A stretch of DNA of 64,000 nucleotides from Lysobacter sp. yr284 (GCF_900107375.1 NZ_FNPT01000006.1:1-64000); one strand, 5' to 3'. Shown: positions 41,679 through 50,264, counted from the first letter of the stretch. Notes: generated from the letters alone by a model not told the origin. Made by a program: numbers and translations.

Positions 41679-43802
41679 CTAGCTCCTGGGTTGCGCGAGC
41701 GGAACGGGCACGACGGGCGCGGGTTCGGCCTCGCCGGGAATTCGCCAGGCCTCGGCGTCGCCGCTGGCGCAGCGCGCGACCGCGCGCATCGGCGCGCGCG
41801 CCTTGACCAGGATCTCCTCGAACTCGCCGTCCGGATCGGACAAGGCGATCACCGCGCCGCCGACGCCGAGTTCCAGGCTGCCGTCCTGGTGGACCAGGGT
41901 GCGGATGACCATGCTCAGGTCGGCCGCGCCGTTGAACGAGAGATAGCCGATGGCGCCGGAATAGATGCCGCGCGCGGACGCTTCCAGCGCGTCGATGATC
42001 TGCAGGGTGCGGCGCTTGGGCGCGCCGGTCATCGAGCCGCCGGGGAACGTGGCCTGCAACAGGTCGACCACATCCAGCCCGGCGCTGAGCTGCGCGCGCA
42101 CCGTCGATACCAGCTGGTGCACCGAGGCGTAGCTCTCGACCTGCATCAGCTTGGGCACCCACACCGAACCGACTTCCGACACCCGCGCCAGGTCGTTGCG
42201 GGTCAGGTCGACGATCATCAGGTTTTCGGCGCGGTCTTTCTCGCACTGCTTGAGCTCGGCGACGATGGCGCGATCGTCCTCGTCGCGGCCGGCGCGCGGG
42301 CGCGTGCCCTTGATCGGCTTGATCTCGACCACGCCGTTGGGGCTCAGCCGCAGGAAGCGCTCCGGCGAGGAACTGAGCACGTCGAACCCCGGGTGGCGCA
42401 GCAGCGCCGCGTACGGCGCCGGGTTGATCTGGCGCAGGTGGCGGTACAGCTCGACCGGGTCGAGGTCGGCTTGCGCGCGCAGCCGATTGGTCAGGCAGAC
42501 CTCGTAGGTCTCGCCGTCGCCGATCTGGGCGAAGCATCGGTGGATGCGCTCGCAATACGCCTCGCGGTCGAGTTCCAGCTGGAATTCGACCGGCTCGGCG
42601 CGGTCGCCGTGGCTCAACGCGGGCGCCGGCGGCGTCGCCTGCAGCAGCGCGGCCATGCGCTCCAGCCACGCGCCGTCGTCGGCCTGCGCCGACTGCGACC
42701 CGGTCGCCACCGCATGCCAGCAGCGCTCCAGGTGATCGTAGGCCAGGAAGCGGCGGACCAGGCGCAAGTACAGATCGGGCTGGCGCGCGCGATGCGGCCC
42801 GGCCACTTCGGTCAGCGCCTTGAGTTCGTAGCCGAAATAGCCGACCCAGCCGCCGACGAAGTCGAACGGCAGGGTTTCGCCGCCGCGCAGCTCGACGTCC
42901 AGGCCGGCGCGGATGCGTTCGAACACGGTGTCGGCGCCGGCGTCGCCGACGCGGTGGACCAGGGTTTGCGCGCCGGCCTCGCGGCCGTCGCCGATGAAGC
43001 TGAAGCGCGAGTAGCCGGGCCGGATCGCGCTGGAATCGAGCCAGAACGCAGTGTCGTGGGCGGCGAAGCCGTGCAGGAACACCGCCTGCGGATCGGCCGC
43101 GGCCGCCAGGCGCCGCGACTGGATCGTCCAGGTCTCGCGCGCCTGCGTCGGCGGCGCGGCCGGCTCGCCCGCCGACGCGCTGTCCGCGCCGCGGCGACGG
43201 CGCTTGCGCGCGGTGTGCTGGCGGGCCAGGTCGATGAAGTTGTTGATCAACTGGTGGCCGAACTCGGTGTGGATCGACTCCGGGTGGAACTGCACGCCCC
43301 ACAACGGACGCTCGACGTGCTCCAGCGCCATCACCAGGCCGTCGGCGCTGCGCGCGGTGACGCGCAGGCCCGCCGGCAACGGTTCGGCCGCGATCAGCGA
43401 GTGGTAGCGCACCACATCGAACGACGAGGGAATGTGCGCGAACAACGCGCTGCCGTCGTGTTCGACCGTGCTCAACCGGCCGTGCATCGGCTGCGGCGCG
43501 TGCGCGACGGTTCCGCCGAAGACATGCACCAAGGCCTGGTGGCCGAGGCAGATGCCCAGCACCGGCACGCCGGCGCGGGCGATCGCCTCGTTGCTCACGC
43601 CCATGTCGGCCGCGCGCTCGGGGCGTCCGGGTCCGGGCGAGATCACGATCGCGTCGTAATCGCCCGCTTCGATCCCGGCCCAATCCACCGCATCGTTGGC
43701 GACGACCGTCGGCGCTTCGCCGTTGGCTTCGCCCAGGTAGTGCGCGATGTTGTGGGTGAAGCTGTCGTAGTTGTCGACCAAGAGCACTTTCAAGCGATCC
43801 AT
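41679..43802 (-). CDS. pabAB: Bifunctional aminodeoxychorismate synthase (PabA-PabB fusion)
   Basis: A 707-aa fusion and first gene of the operon. Residues 1-about 200 are the glutamine amidotransferase (Cys85 in GICLGHQAL, His-Glu in QFHPESIHTEFG); a linker with RKRRRRG follows; residues about 240-690 are the chorismate-binding synthase. The signature PIKGTRPRAGRD carries the lysine that distinguishes aminodeoxychorismate synthase from anthranilate synthase (PIAGT), so p-aminobenzoate rather than anthranilate is made. Such fusions are common in secondary-metabolite clusters, as a dedicated precursor supply. ATG at 43802. Confidence 0.94.
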   Translation of the reverse strand: MDRLKVLLVDNYDSFTHNIAHYLGEANGEAPTVVANDAVDWAGIEAGDYDAIVISPGPGRPERAADMGVSNEAIARAGVPVLGICLGHQALVHVFGGTVAHAPQPMHGRLSTVEHDGSALFAHIPSSFDVVRYHSLIAAEPLPAGLRVTARSADGLVMALEHVERPLWGVQFHPESIHTEFGHQLINNFIDLARQHTARKRRRRGADSASAGEPAAPPTQARETWTIQSRRLAAAADPQAVFLHGFAAHDTAFWLDSSAIRPGYSRFSFIGDGREAGAQTLVHRVGDAGADTVFERIRAGLDVELRGGETLPFDFVGGWVGYFGYELKALTEVAGPHRARQPDLYLRLVRRFLAYDHLERCWHAVATGSQSAQADDGAWLERMAALLQATPPAPALSHGDRAEPVEFQLELDREAYCERIHRCFAQIGDGETYEVCLTNRLRAQADLDPVELYRHLRQINPAPYAALLRHPGFDVLSSSPERFLRLSPNGVVEIKPIKGTRPRAGRDEDDRAIVAELKQCEKDRAENLMIVDLTRNDLARVSEVGSVWVPKLMQVESYASVHQLVSTVRAQLSAGLDVVDLLQATFPGGSMTGAPKRRTLQIIDALEASARGIYSGAIGYLSFNGAADLSMVIRTLVHQDGSLELGVGGAVIALSDPDGEFEEILVKARAPMRAVARCASGDAEAWRIPGEAEPAPVVPVPLAQPRS

Positions 43803-45043
43803 GTGCGTTTCGACCTCTTCGAATCCGCTGGCGGTCGTCGCGGCGCGGCTGGCGAAGCGCGCCGTCGACGAAACTGGCTTGCCGTATCGGCAAAAAAACG
43901 GGAAAAACAGGCAAAAGCATCCGCTGCGCGCCAGCGGCGCGTCGGCGGTCGAACCTGGTGATGGATACCCCGGCGAACGGCGTCGGCACGAACGCAAGAC
44001 CGCTCCGCCGCCGAAGCTGGCGGAACAGGAAGTTCGTGGGGATGCCGCGGCGCTACGACTCTCGTATTTCGTCGATCCTTCGAACGCGTTGACTCTCCTG
44101 ATGCGCGTGGTTCAGCGCGCGGCCACTATCGATGATGAAACGACAAAGCGTCAACGCCATTTATGGATGACGCTGGACAAATTTGTGTGACTACATCCTA
44201 AGAACGAAATCCGCGTGATAAATCGCATATTTCCGGCGTTACATCGTCGATACATGCGGCGCATGCGGCAGTGGTATCGCATTCGTTTCCGAGATCGATC
44301 GCCGCAATGTTCGCGTCATGATCTTTCGATGTGTAGATATGCGCGAGAAAGGTCGCACCGGTTGATACGCGGCTGTGACCGCGCGCTCATCCGTGCATAC
44401 GCAACGAGCGCGCCACACGGCACACGCGCGCGCTCACGCGGATGACCGGCGAATACAGCGGCGCTTCAGCCTTGAGTCGACTCCAGGTTTGGTCCGGATG
44501 CGACGGGAATTGCGGCACAGGCGCGTTTTGCGGACGACGGCCGAAAAGACGACGACGCAATTCGCGTTGTCGAATCGCAAAGCAATTCGCACAAGTCGTT
44601 TTGGTTACCGCTACCGGCGACGGCGGCGTTTCGCGTCGCGTCATTGGCGCGCGACGATAGGATGGCGCGACGGATTCGGACTGCACGCATCGACGAATGC
44701 GAGGCGCGTGCGCGCGAGACGACGACTCGCCCGGCGCTGGTCAAGCGTATACGGGCCATGCCGCGATGACGACCTGTGTCGACGGCGGACTCGGCGCGAT
44801 CCGTCGCTTAATCGAATGTCTTATTGACAGGCCGCTTGGCTATCGCGTCGGGCGCGAAACGCTGCGCTCGCGCTGGCGTCGCTGCTGGATCGCTTCAGCG
44901 TGCAGGTCGGCGTCGGGTGCCGGCGGTCGATGCGCCGCCTGCTAGATGTGGTCGAGTGTGACGCCGCGCCGCGCGCGTTCGACCACCGCCGGATAAGCGC
45001 CGGGCCGCGGGCGGGACCGGCGCGCGATCGCCGCCGGCCGCGC
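43803..45043 (-). promoter_or_regulatory. 1.24-kb non-coding region upstream of the p-aminobenzoate operon
   Basis: No convincing gene in any frame. Parts of it (around 43890-43920, 44150-44350 and 44560-44600) are clearly less GC-rich than the rest of the window, with A-runs such as GCAAAAAAACGG near 43890. It must contain the operon promoter close to 43802 and the 3' end of the hydrolase gene region at 45044. No regulator gene is present. The length is unusual in this compact genome and suggests long regulatory DNA, an RNA, or a decayed gene. Confidence 0.5.
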
Positions 45044-46975
45044 TCAGTAGACCGGCAGCGCGATCGAACTGGCCGTGTCCGGCGAATGCCAGACCCGCTG
45101 CGTCGCCTTGCGGTAGTCGCCGGGCTGGGCGAAGTAGATGTTCGGCACGAAGCTCTGCGGGTTGCGGTCGTACAGCGGGAACAGCGTCGACTGCACCTGC
45201 ACCATGACGCGGTGGCCGCGCTGGAACACGTGGTTCGCCTGCGGCAGCGCGAAGCGGTACGGCAGCGGCCGGTCCGGCGCGATGGCCTTGGCTTGTTCGA
45301 AGCTTTCGCGGTAGCGCCCGCGGAAGATCGCCAGCGCGATCGGCAATTCGTAGCCGCCCATCTCCGGCGCCGAGGCGACCTGATCGGGATAGACGTCGAT
45401 CAGCTTGACCACCCAGTCGCTGTCGCTGCCGCTGGTGGACGCCACCAGGTTCACCTGCGGCGTACCGGCGATGCGCAGCGGCGCGTCCAGCGGTTCGCTG
45501 ACGAAGCTCAACACGTCGGGGCGGCCGTCGACGAAGCGCTGGTCCTTGACCAGCCAGCTCGTCCACATGTCGCGGTCGCCGAAGCGCACCGGTCGCGGCG
45601 CGAACGGCACGGGCTTGGCCGGGTCGGAGACGTATTGCTCGTAGTCGCCTTCGCCCGCGCGCGGCGCCTGGAAGGACAAGCGGCCGCCGGCGCGCAGGTA
45701 CAGCGCCTTCGCCGCGGACGCGCAGCCCTGCGCGCAACTGCGCGGCCAATGCGGCAGCCGGTCCCAGCGGTCTTCGCCGGTGTTGTAGACCAGCACCGGC
45801 GGGGTGTCGGCCTTGGGCGCGCCTTCGACCAGATATTGATCGAAGAACGGCTTGAGCACGTCGCGGCGGAACTGCAGCGCGGTGTCGCCGTCGAACTTGA
45901 TCGCGCCGAGATTGCGCGCTTCGTAATTGACCTGGCTGTGCCGCCACGGGCCCATCACCAGGTAGTTGCGGTCGTTGCCGGTGTCGCGCGGTTCCATCGC
46001 CTGGTAGGCGTGGTTCGCGCCCCACATGTCTTCCTGGTCCCACAGGCCTTGCAGCCACATCGTCGGCACCTTGACCGGCATGGACGCGAGCGTGCGGTCG
46101 AGCGCCTGTTCCTGCCAGAACGCGTCGTAGGCCGGGTGTTCGGTCAGCTTGTGCCACCACGGCAGCTGCTCCAGGCCGTTGGCGCGCGCGTAGTCGCCGG
46201 CCGAGCCGGCGCGCAGAAAGGTGGTGTAGTCGTCGTAGGCGGTGCTGGGGATCGCCGCGCCCTTGCCGCGCTTGCTCATCTGGCCGGTGAAGTAGCCGAA
46301 GTTGACCTGGCGGAACGCGCCGTAGTTGAGCCAGTCGTCGCCCATCCAGCCGTCGATCATCGGGCTCTGCGGCGCCGCCACCTTCAGCGCCGGATGCGGA
46401 TCGGTCAGCGCCATCGCCACGGTGAAGCCTTCGTACGACGAGCCGAGCATGCCGACGCGGCCGTTGGATTCGGGCACGTGCTTGACCAGCCAGTCGATGG
46501 TGTCCCAGGCGTCGGTGGCGTGATCGACCTTGCTCGGATTCAGCGGCCCGCGCAGCGGCCGCGTCATCACATACTCGCCCTGCGAGCCGTACTTGCCGCG
46601 CACGTCCTGGAACACGCGGATGTAGCCGGCCTGGACGAACACTTCGTCGCCCTGCGGCAGGATGTCGAGCATGCGCGGCGAATCCAGGCGCTTGGCGCGC
46701 CCGGCCGCGTCGTAGGGCGTGCGGGTCAGCAGGATCGGCGCGTTCTTCGCCCCCTTGGGCACCACGATGACCGTATACAGCTTGGTCCCGTCGCGCATCG
46801 GAATCATCGCCACGCGCTTGTCGTAGTCCGCATCCTGGGCGGGCACGACGAACTCCTTGCCGGTGATGTCGGGCGTCATCGGCGCGGTCTGCGCCTGCGC
46901 CTGGGTCGTCATCAGCAAGGTCAGCAGCATCGATGCGGCGAGGGCGCTGCGCTGCGGGAAGAGCCGGGTCTGCAT
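45044..46975 (-). CDS. Secreted CocE/NonD-family alpha/beta-hydrolase (X-Pro dipeptidyl-peptidase-like)
   Basis: A 643-aa exported hydrolase with signal peptide ending TTQAQAQ. The nucleophile is Ser180 in GMLGSSYEGF (GxSYxG), the acid is in LQGLWDQEDMWG and the histidine in GPWRHSQ. The C-terminal third is the jelly-roll domain of the S15/CocE group (VNLVASTSGSDSDWVVKLIDVYPD). Relatives include glutaryl-7-ACA acylase, alpha-amino-acid ester hydrolase and cocaine esterase, so hydrolysis of an amide or ester outside the cytoplasm is expected. It stands alone, 1.2 kb from the p-aminobenzoate operon. Confidence 0.92.
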   Translation of the reverse strand: MQTRLFPQRSALAASMLLTLLMTTQAQAQTAPMTPDITGKEFVVPAQDADYDKRVAMIPMRDGTKLYTVIVVPKGAKNAPILLTRTPYDAAGRAKRLDSPRMLDILPQGDEVFVQAGYIRVFQDVRGKYGSQGEYVMTRPLRGPLNPSKVDHATDAWDTIDWLVKHVPESNGRVGMLGSSYEGFTVAMALTDPHPALKVAAPQSPMIDGWMGDDWLNYGAFRQVNFGYFTGQMSKRGKGAAIPSTAYDDYTTFLRAGSAGDYARANGLEQLPWWHKLTEHPAYDAFWQEQALDRTLASMPVKVPTMWLQGLWDQEDMWGANHAYQAMEPRDTGNDRNYLVMGPWRHSQVNYEARNLGAIKFDGDTALQFRRDVLKPFFDQYLVEGAPKADTPPVLVYNTGEDRWDRLPHWPRSCAQGCASAAKALYLRAGGRLSFQAPRAGEGDYEQYVSDPAKPVPFAPRPVRFGDRDMWTSWLVKDQRFVDGRPDVLSFVSEPLDAPLRIAGTPQVNLVASTSGSDSDWVVKLIDVYPDQVASAPEMGGYELPIALAIFRGRYRESFEQAKAIAPDRPLPYRFALPQANHVFQRGHRVMVQVQSTLFPLYDRNPQSFVPNIYFAQPGDYRKATQRVWHSPDTASSIALPVY

Positions 46976-47135
46976 GAAGGTCACCGAGGGGCGGATGCGT
47001 ACCGGTCGATTGAACCGGCTGTCCCCTCGGCTCACAAGTGCATGGTCGGGCGTCTTGCGCGGATCGGGCCGCCGCAACCGCCTCGGCATGGCCGGGCGCC
47101 GCCGCGGGCCGCGCGGCGGCGCCCGGACGCGGGCC

Positions 47136-47336
47136 TCAGCCGCCGCCGGCCACTTCGCAGTTGTACATGCAGATGCCGTAGAACTTCTCGCACTTCGCTT
47201 CGGTGCCGCCGTTGCGATAGCAGTTGTACAGGCCCCGGGCGCAGTCGTTCTCGCAGGTGGAGGCGAACGCCACCGAGCTGAAAGACAGGCCGAACGAAAA
47301 CATGCACAGGGCGACGAGCAGGATCTTTGCGTTCAT
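47136..47336 (-). CDS. Small secreted cysteine-rich protein
   Basis: A 66-aa protein with a strong signal peptide (MNAKILLVALCMFSFGLSFSSVAFA) and a mature part of about 40 residues with six cysteines in paired spacing (TCENDCARGLYNCY, then KCEKFYGICMYNCE), probably two or three disulfides. GGAGGAA lies seven bases before the ATG at 47336. Such small disulfide-rich proteins are common and mostly unassigned; an antimicrobial or protective role is only speculation. Confidence 0.75.
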   Translation of the reverse strand: MNAKILLVALCMFSFGLSFSSVAFASTCENDCARGLYNCYRNGGTEAKCEKFYGICMYNCEVAGGG

Positions 47337-47411
47337 CGTTGCGTTCCTCCATGGGCGCACGGGCGAGCGGTCGCCCGATGCGGCCGGCGTGTCGCGCCGC
47401 GCCGCTGCGGG

Positions 47412-47430
47412 CCGGAGGCTTCGCCTCCGG
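47412..47430 (-). terminator. Hairpin after the YcaO operon
   Basis: A perfect 8-bp inverted repeat CCGGAGGC / GCCTCCGG with a three-base loop, in the 326-bp gap after the last gene of the leftward YcaO operon. No T-run. Candidate terminator. Nothing else was seen in this gap (47337-47662). Confidence 0.4.
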
Positions 47431-47662
47431 GGTTCGGGGCTTGCGGTCCCCTCTTGTGCACTCGCAGGACGCCGGGGAAACGGCTCACGCCTTGAGGGCG
47501 GGCGACGAAGATCCGGCGATGCGCTCGCCGCGGGCTTCGCCCAGGCTCAGGGTTCGGGCCGTGCGGGCCGGCGGATCCGGTCCAGGCCGCGACTGCGCGG
47601 CGACGCCTCAGCAGGAATCGCAGGCGACGCCTCAGGCCTCGTACCGCTTCGCGAGGAAGGAG

Positions 47663-47971
47663 CTACCGCGGCGGACGCTTGAACAGGCGCACCGGCTTGC
47701 CGGGCGCGCGTTCGATCGTGCCCTTGGCTTCGAGATCGAGTTGCACCGCCTTAAGCCACCAACCCGCCTTGGCGCCGCCGGGAAACAGGGCCTCGGGCAA
47801 CCCAGGCAATAACGCGTCCTTGGCCTCGGCGACGCTCAAGCCCGGCGGCGCTGCGGGCAGCACGGCGAGCAGCGCATCGCGCATCGCGGTGTACTTGGCC
47901 CGGTCGACGCGTTGGCGATGGCCGGGAGAGACCGCGTTCTCGATCTCGATCCTGTCGTCGCGCTCAGACAT
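47663..47971 (-). CDS. DUF6958-like small protein
   Basis: A 102-aa basic protein, predicted winged-helix-like: VDRAKYTAMRDALLAVLPAAPPGLSVAEAKDAL, then AGWWLKAVQLDLEAKGTIERAPGKPVRLFK. The layout (helix, helix, long helix, small beta wing) is that of small proteins I know as DUF6958. It overlaps the upstream gene by eight bases and is the last gene of the set that begins with the small peptide. It could be a regulator or an unrelated passenger. Confidence 0.68.
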   Translation of the reverse strand: MSERDDRIEIENAVSPGHRQRVDRAKYTAMRDALLAVLPAAPPGLSVAEAKDALLPGLPEALFPGGAKAGWWLKAVQLDLEAKGTIERAPGKPVRLFKRPPR

Positions 47972-48500
47972 GCAGGTCTCCGGCGACGGCGACCTGCGGG
48001 ACGCGGAAGCCCATCGCGATCCAGGCCTTCATCAGTTTCGCGTAGAACGACAGCGACTGGCGCCGCAGGTTGGGGACGTCGTCCGGCAACGCCGACCGGT
48101 CTTCCAGGTCGCCGGTCATGGTCCGCATCTGCAGCGGCGGCAGCGCGCCTTCGCGCCACAGGCCGGCGTACAGGCTCAGCCAATGTCCGCCCTTGAACTC
48201 CATGAACACCGGCGTGTTGCAGCACGCGGCGACGACGCGGCGGGTGCCGGCGCCCGGAGCGAGACGGAATTGCCTGAGCTGCTGCGCGCCGCGGACGAAG
48301 CGGACCCGGTCCTTGCGCTGCAGGACGAAGCGGGTCGCGCCGTGCGCGCCGAGCACCGGGCGCGCGCCCGGCAGCCGCGCCAGCCGCGCGCCGGCCTCGC
48401 GGCAGCTGTGGCAACAGCACGCCACGCTGGCGATGGGCGCGCCTTCGACTTCCAGGGCGAGCCGGCCGCAGGCGCAGGCGAGGGATTGGGTCGATGACAT
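47964..48500 (-). CDS. DUF6151/GFA-like zinc protein
   Basis: A 178-aa protein with the cysteine pattern of glutathione-dependent-formaldehyde-activating-type folds: LACACGRLAL (CxC), VACCCHSCREAG (CxxC) and AACCNTPVF. The middle reads VLQRKDRVRFVRGAQQLRQFRLAPG. I take it as DUF6151. It probably binds zinc; the reaction is unknown. It lies 90 bp after YcaO and overlaps the following gene, so it is likely co-transcribed, though no known RiPP pathway uses this family. Confidence 0.7.
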   Translation of the reverse strand: MSSTQSLACACGRLALEVEGAPIASVACCCHSCREAGARLARLPGARPVLGAHGATRFVLQRKDRVRFVRGAQQLRQFRLAPGAGTRRVVAACCNTPVFMEFKGGHWLSLYAGLWREGALPPLQMRTMTGDLEDRSALPDDVPNLRRQSLSFYAKLMKAWIAMGFRVPQVAVAGDLHV

Positions 48501-48590
48501 GGCGGGCCTTTCGTCGTGGGTTCACTGCTTCGACGAACCAGCCCCGGCGCTTTCGACACGCCGTGGGCGACATTCCGCCCGCGCCGCGTT

Positions 48591-49865
48591 TCAGGCCTCG
48601 GCCGGCAGCTCGCGTTCGCCGGCGCCGGCTTCGGCGCGGCGGTGCCGGCGCAGGAACGCCTGCCCGCGCCGGCCCGGCGCCATCGCCACGCCGGTGGTGA
48701 CCAGGAAGAACCGCTCCAGGTCCGGCGACAGGCTGCTGACCACCCAGAAATCGTCGGCTTCGCGGTGATTGATCGCGTAGTACAGCGGCAGCCCGCGCGC
48801 GCGCAGGTCGGCCACGACCGCGGGCAGCAGTTGCTGCGGCGTCGCCCGCGCCGGCTCGGCGTAGTCCCAGGCCGCGCGGTGCAGGCGGCGCGGATCGATC
48901 TCGCCCATCGCGCAATCGCGCAGCCGCGGGTATGCGGCCAGCAATTCCAGGCTGAGCCGGTCGAGCCCGGCCAGGTGCTCGGTGTCGCGCTTGATGTCCA
49001 CGCACTGGACCAGTTCGCTCAGCGCGCGCAGCGCCGCGTGGCGCGGGTACGGCGAGGCGCCGCAGCCGTAAGAGAACACGACCTCGTCTTCGAGCCGGCG
49101 CTCGGCCACGGCGATGAACGCCGGATAGGCCAGGTCGGTGGTCATGTCGATCAGGCGCAGCCCGCAGCCGAGCCGCGCTTCGGCGATGCGGTGGGCGCGC
49201 GCCAGTTCCTCGGGCAGCGACGCCGGCGCGATCCAGCGCCCGTAGGCGATGTCGCCGCCCAGGTGGTGGGCGATCAGGAACAGCGACCAGGCGTCGCGCT
49301 CGACGATCTCGCCGATGCCGTGCAGGGCCGCTTCCTCGAAGCTGGCGCCGATCGCGGTGCCGCTGTTGGAGCCGAAGCGCAGGGCGCTGGTGTAATCGAA
49401 ATCGTCGCGCGGATCGATCGCGCGCGGGCTGCCCGGGTAATCGGGAAAGCTCAGGAACAAGGGCACGGGCAGGGCGTCGCCGTCGTCGTAGGCGGCGTAG
49501 GAACGGCACGCCAGGCGCCGCTGCGGCTGTTCGGCGAACGCGGACAGGAACGGCAGCGCGGCGTAGCGCGGGTCCTGGGCGATCGATTGCGCGCTGCGAT
49601 AGTCCCACTGCTGCGGCAGCGTCGCGGCCTTGCAGTAGTGGTGCTCGACCGCCTCGTACACCGCGCCGGTATAGGCCGCGTCCGGCTCGCCCTTGCCGCC
49701 TCCGAACGCGAGCACCTGGCCGTCGCCGTCGAGCAGGAAGCACTTGGCCGTGACCAGGCCTTCGCCGAGCCGGTCGGTGTCTATGCACCAGCCGCGGCGC
49801 GCGATGCACGCGCGGATGATGCGGTCGGCGTCCTCGAGGCTGCGCTCGCGTTCGTACGGAATCAT
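48591..49865 (-). CDS. YcaO-domain protein
   Basis: A 424-aa YcaO enzyme, which uses ATP to phosphorylate peptide-backbone amide oxygens, leading to azolines, thioamides or amidines. Family landmarks: GSNSGTAIGASFEEAALHGIGEIVERDAW (the ATP and magnesium signature SxxEA...ExxERD), ALRALSELVQCVD (second AxxRAxxExxQ-like signature) and LPLYYAINHREADD. The C-terminus is long and basic and lacks the proline-rich PxPxP end of azoline-forming YcaOs. A 58-aa peptide gene precedes it by 75 bp on the same strand, with a large hairpin between them. No TfuA, E1-like partner or dehydrogenase gene is seen nearby. Confidence 0.9.
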   Translation of the reverse strand: MIPYERERSLEDADRIIRACIARRGWCIDTDRLGEGLVTAKCFLLDGDGQVLAFGGGKGEPDAAYTGAVYEAVEHHYCKAATLPQQWDYRSAQSIAQDPRYAALPFLSAFAEQPQRRLACRSYAAYDDGDALPVPLFLSFPDYPGSPRAIDPRDDFDYTSALRFGSNSGTAIGASFEEAALHGIGEIVERDAWSLFLIAHHLGGDIAYGRWIAPASLPEELARAHRIAEARLGCGLRLIDMTTDLAYPAFIAVAERRLEDEVVFSYGCGASPYPRHAALRALSELVQCVDIKRDTEHLAGLDRLSLELLAAYPRLRDCAMGEIDPRRLHRAAWDYAEPARATPQQLLPAVVADLRARGLPLYYAINHREADDFWVVSSLSPDLERFFLVTTGVAMAPGRRGQAFLRRHRRAEAGAGERELPAEA

Positions 49866-49894
49866 TGCGCGGTCTCCGGTTCGGCGGCGGCGGA

Positions 49895-49924
49895 CGTGCG
49901 GCGCGCGCGGACGCGCGCCGCACG
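49895..49924 (-). terminator. Perfect 13-bp hairpin between peptide gene and YcaO gene
   Basis: Arms CGTGCGGCGCGCG (49895-49907) and CGCGCGCCGCACG (49912-49924) are exactly complementary around a four-base loop. There is no T-run. Its place, 16 bases after the peptide stop and 29 before the YcaO start, is where RiPP operons often carry a partial terminator or mRNA stabiliser that leaves precursor message in excess over enzyme message. Confidence 0.7.
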
Positions 49925-49940
49925 CACGCGGCACGGCCGC

Positions 49941-50117
49941 TTACTTGGCGAACTCGTCGAGGAAGGCGCGTTCGTGCGAGGTCGGCGCGTTGAGTTCGAT
50001 CATCGCGGCCTTGAACTCGGCGGCCGAGGCGCTGTTGGCGCGCAAGGCTTCGCTGGCCGGAATCGCCGATCCCTTCTGGAGCACCGTCTTGATTACCGCG
50101 GGACGCTCGTTACCCAT
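49941..50117 (-). CDS. 58-aa peptide, candidate substrate of the YcaO enzyme
   Basis: Encodes a 58-aa peptide with AAGGGAG seven to eight bases before its ATG at 50117. It opens MGNERPAVIKTVLQKG, continues with an Ala/Ser-rich middle, and ends ELNAPTSHERAFLDEFAK. It has no cysteine but several Ser/Thr residues, no signal peptide and no double-glycine leader site. Being the first gene of an operon with a YcaO enzyme and a hairpin between, it is a natural precursor candidate. Alternatively it is a small structural or regulatory protein. Confidence 0.6.
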   Translation of the reverse strand: MGNERPAVIKTVLQKGSAIPASEALRANSASAAEFKAAMIELNAPTSHERAFLDEFAK

Positions 50118-50248
50118 GATGCAACTCCCTTTGGTCGAAGAAGACTCAAGGGCGCGCCGCCGGGCCCGGCGGCGCCGAGGTTGCGGTTCGTCCTTGTGCC
50201 GCAGCCTGCGGCTGCGCGTCCAGGCTCCGGGCGCGGCGGGCAATCGTC

Positions 50249-50264
50249 AGTGATGGCGATCACA
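50249..50264. promoter_or_regulatory. CRP/Clp-like palindrome
   Basis: AGTGA-N6-TCACA, which matches nine of ten defined positions of the CRP consensus TGTGA-N6-TCACA, also used by the Clp regulator of Xanthomonas and Lysobacter. It lies in the 379-bp divergent gap (50118-50496), about 132 bases before the peptide gene and 233 before the secreted-protein gene, so it could control either or both. Nothing else was seen in the gap. Confidence 0.5.

Noticed and set aside
41679-43802. Anthranilate synthase (TrpE-TrpG fusion) as alternative identity
   Set aside because: The PIKGT signature with lysine, and a PabC-like gene in the same operon, favour aminodeoxychorismate synthase.
40833-43961. A 1042-codon plus-strand open frame opposite pabAB
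   Set aside because: Antisense shadow of two clear genes; no recognisable domain.
37243-43989. A 2248-codon minus-strand open frame running across three genes
   Set aside because: Only its last 537 codons match a protein family; the rest is the shadow of the pabAB and fusion genes in another frame, kept open by high GC.
43771-44445. Small plus-strand ORFs in the region upstream of pabAB
   Set aside because: No ribosome sites, atypical codon use and no family resemblance; the first overlaps the pabAB start antisense.
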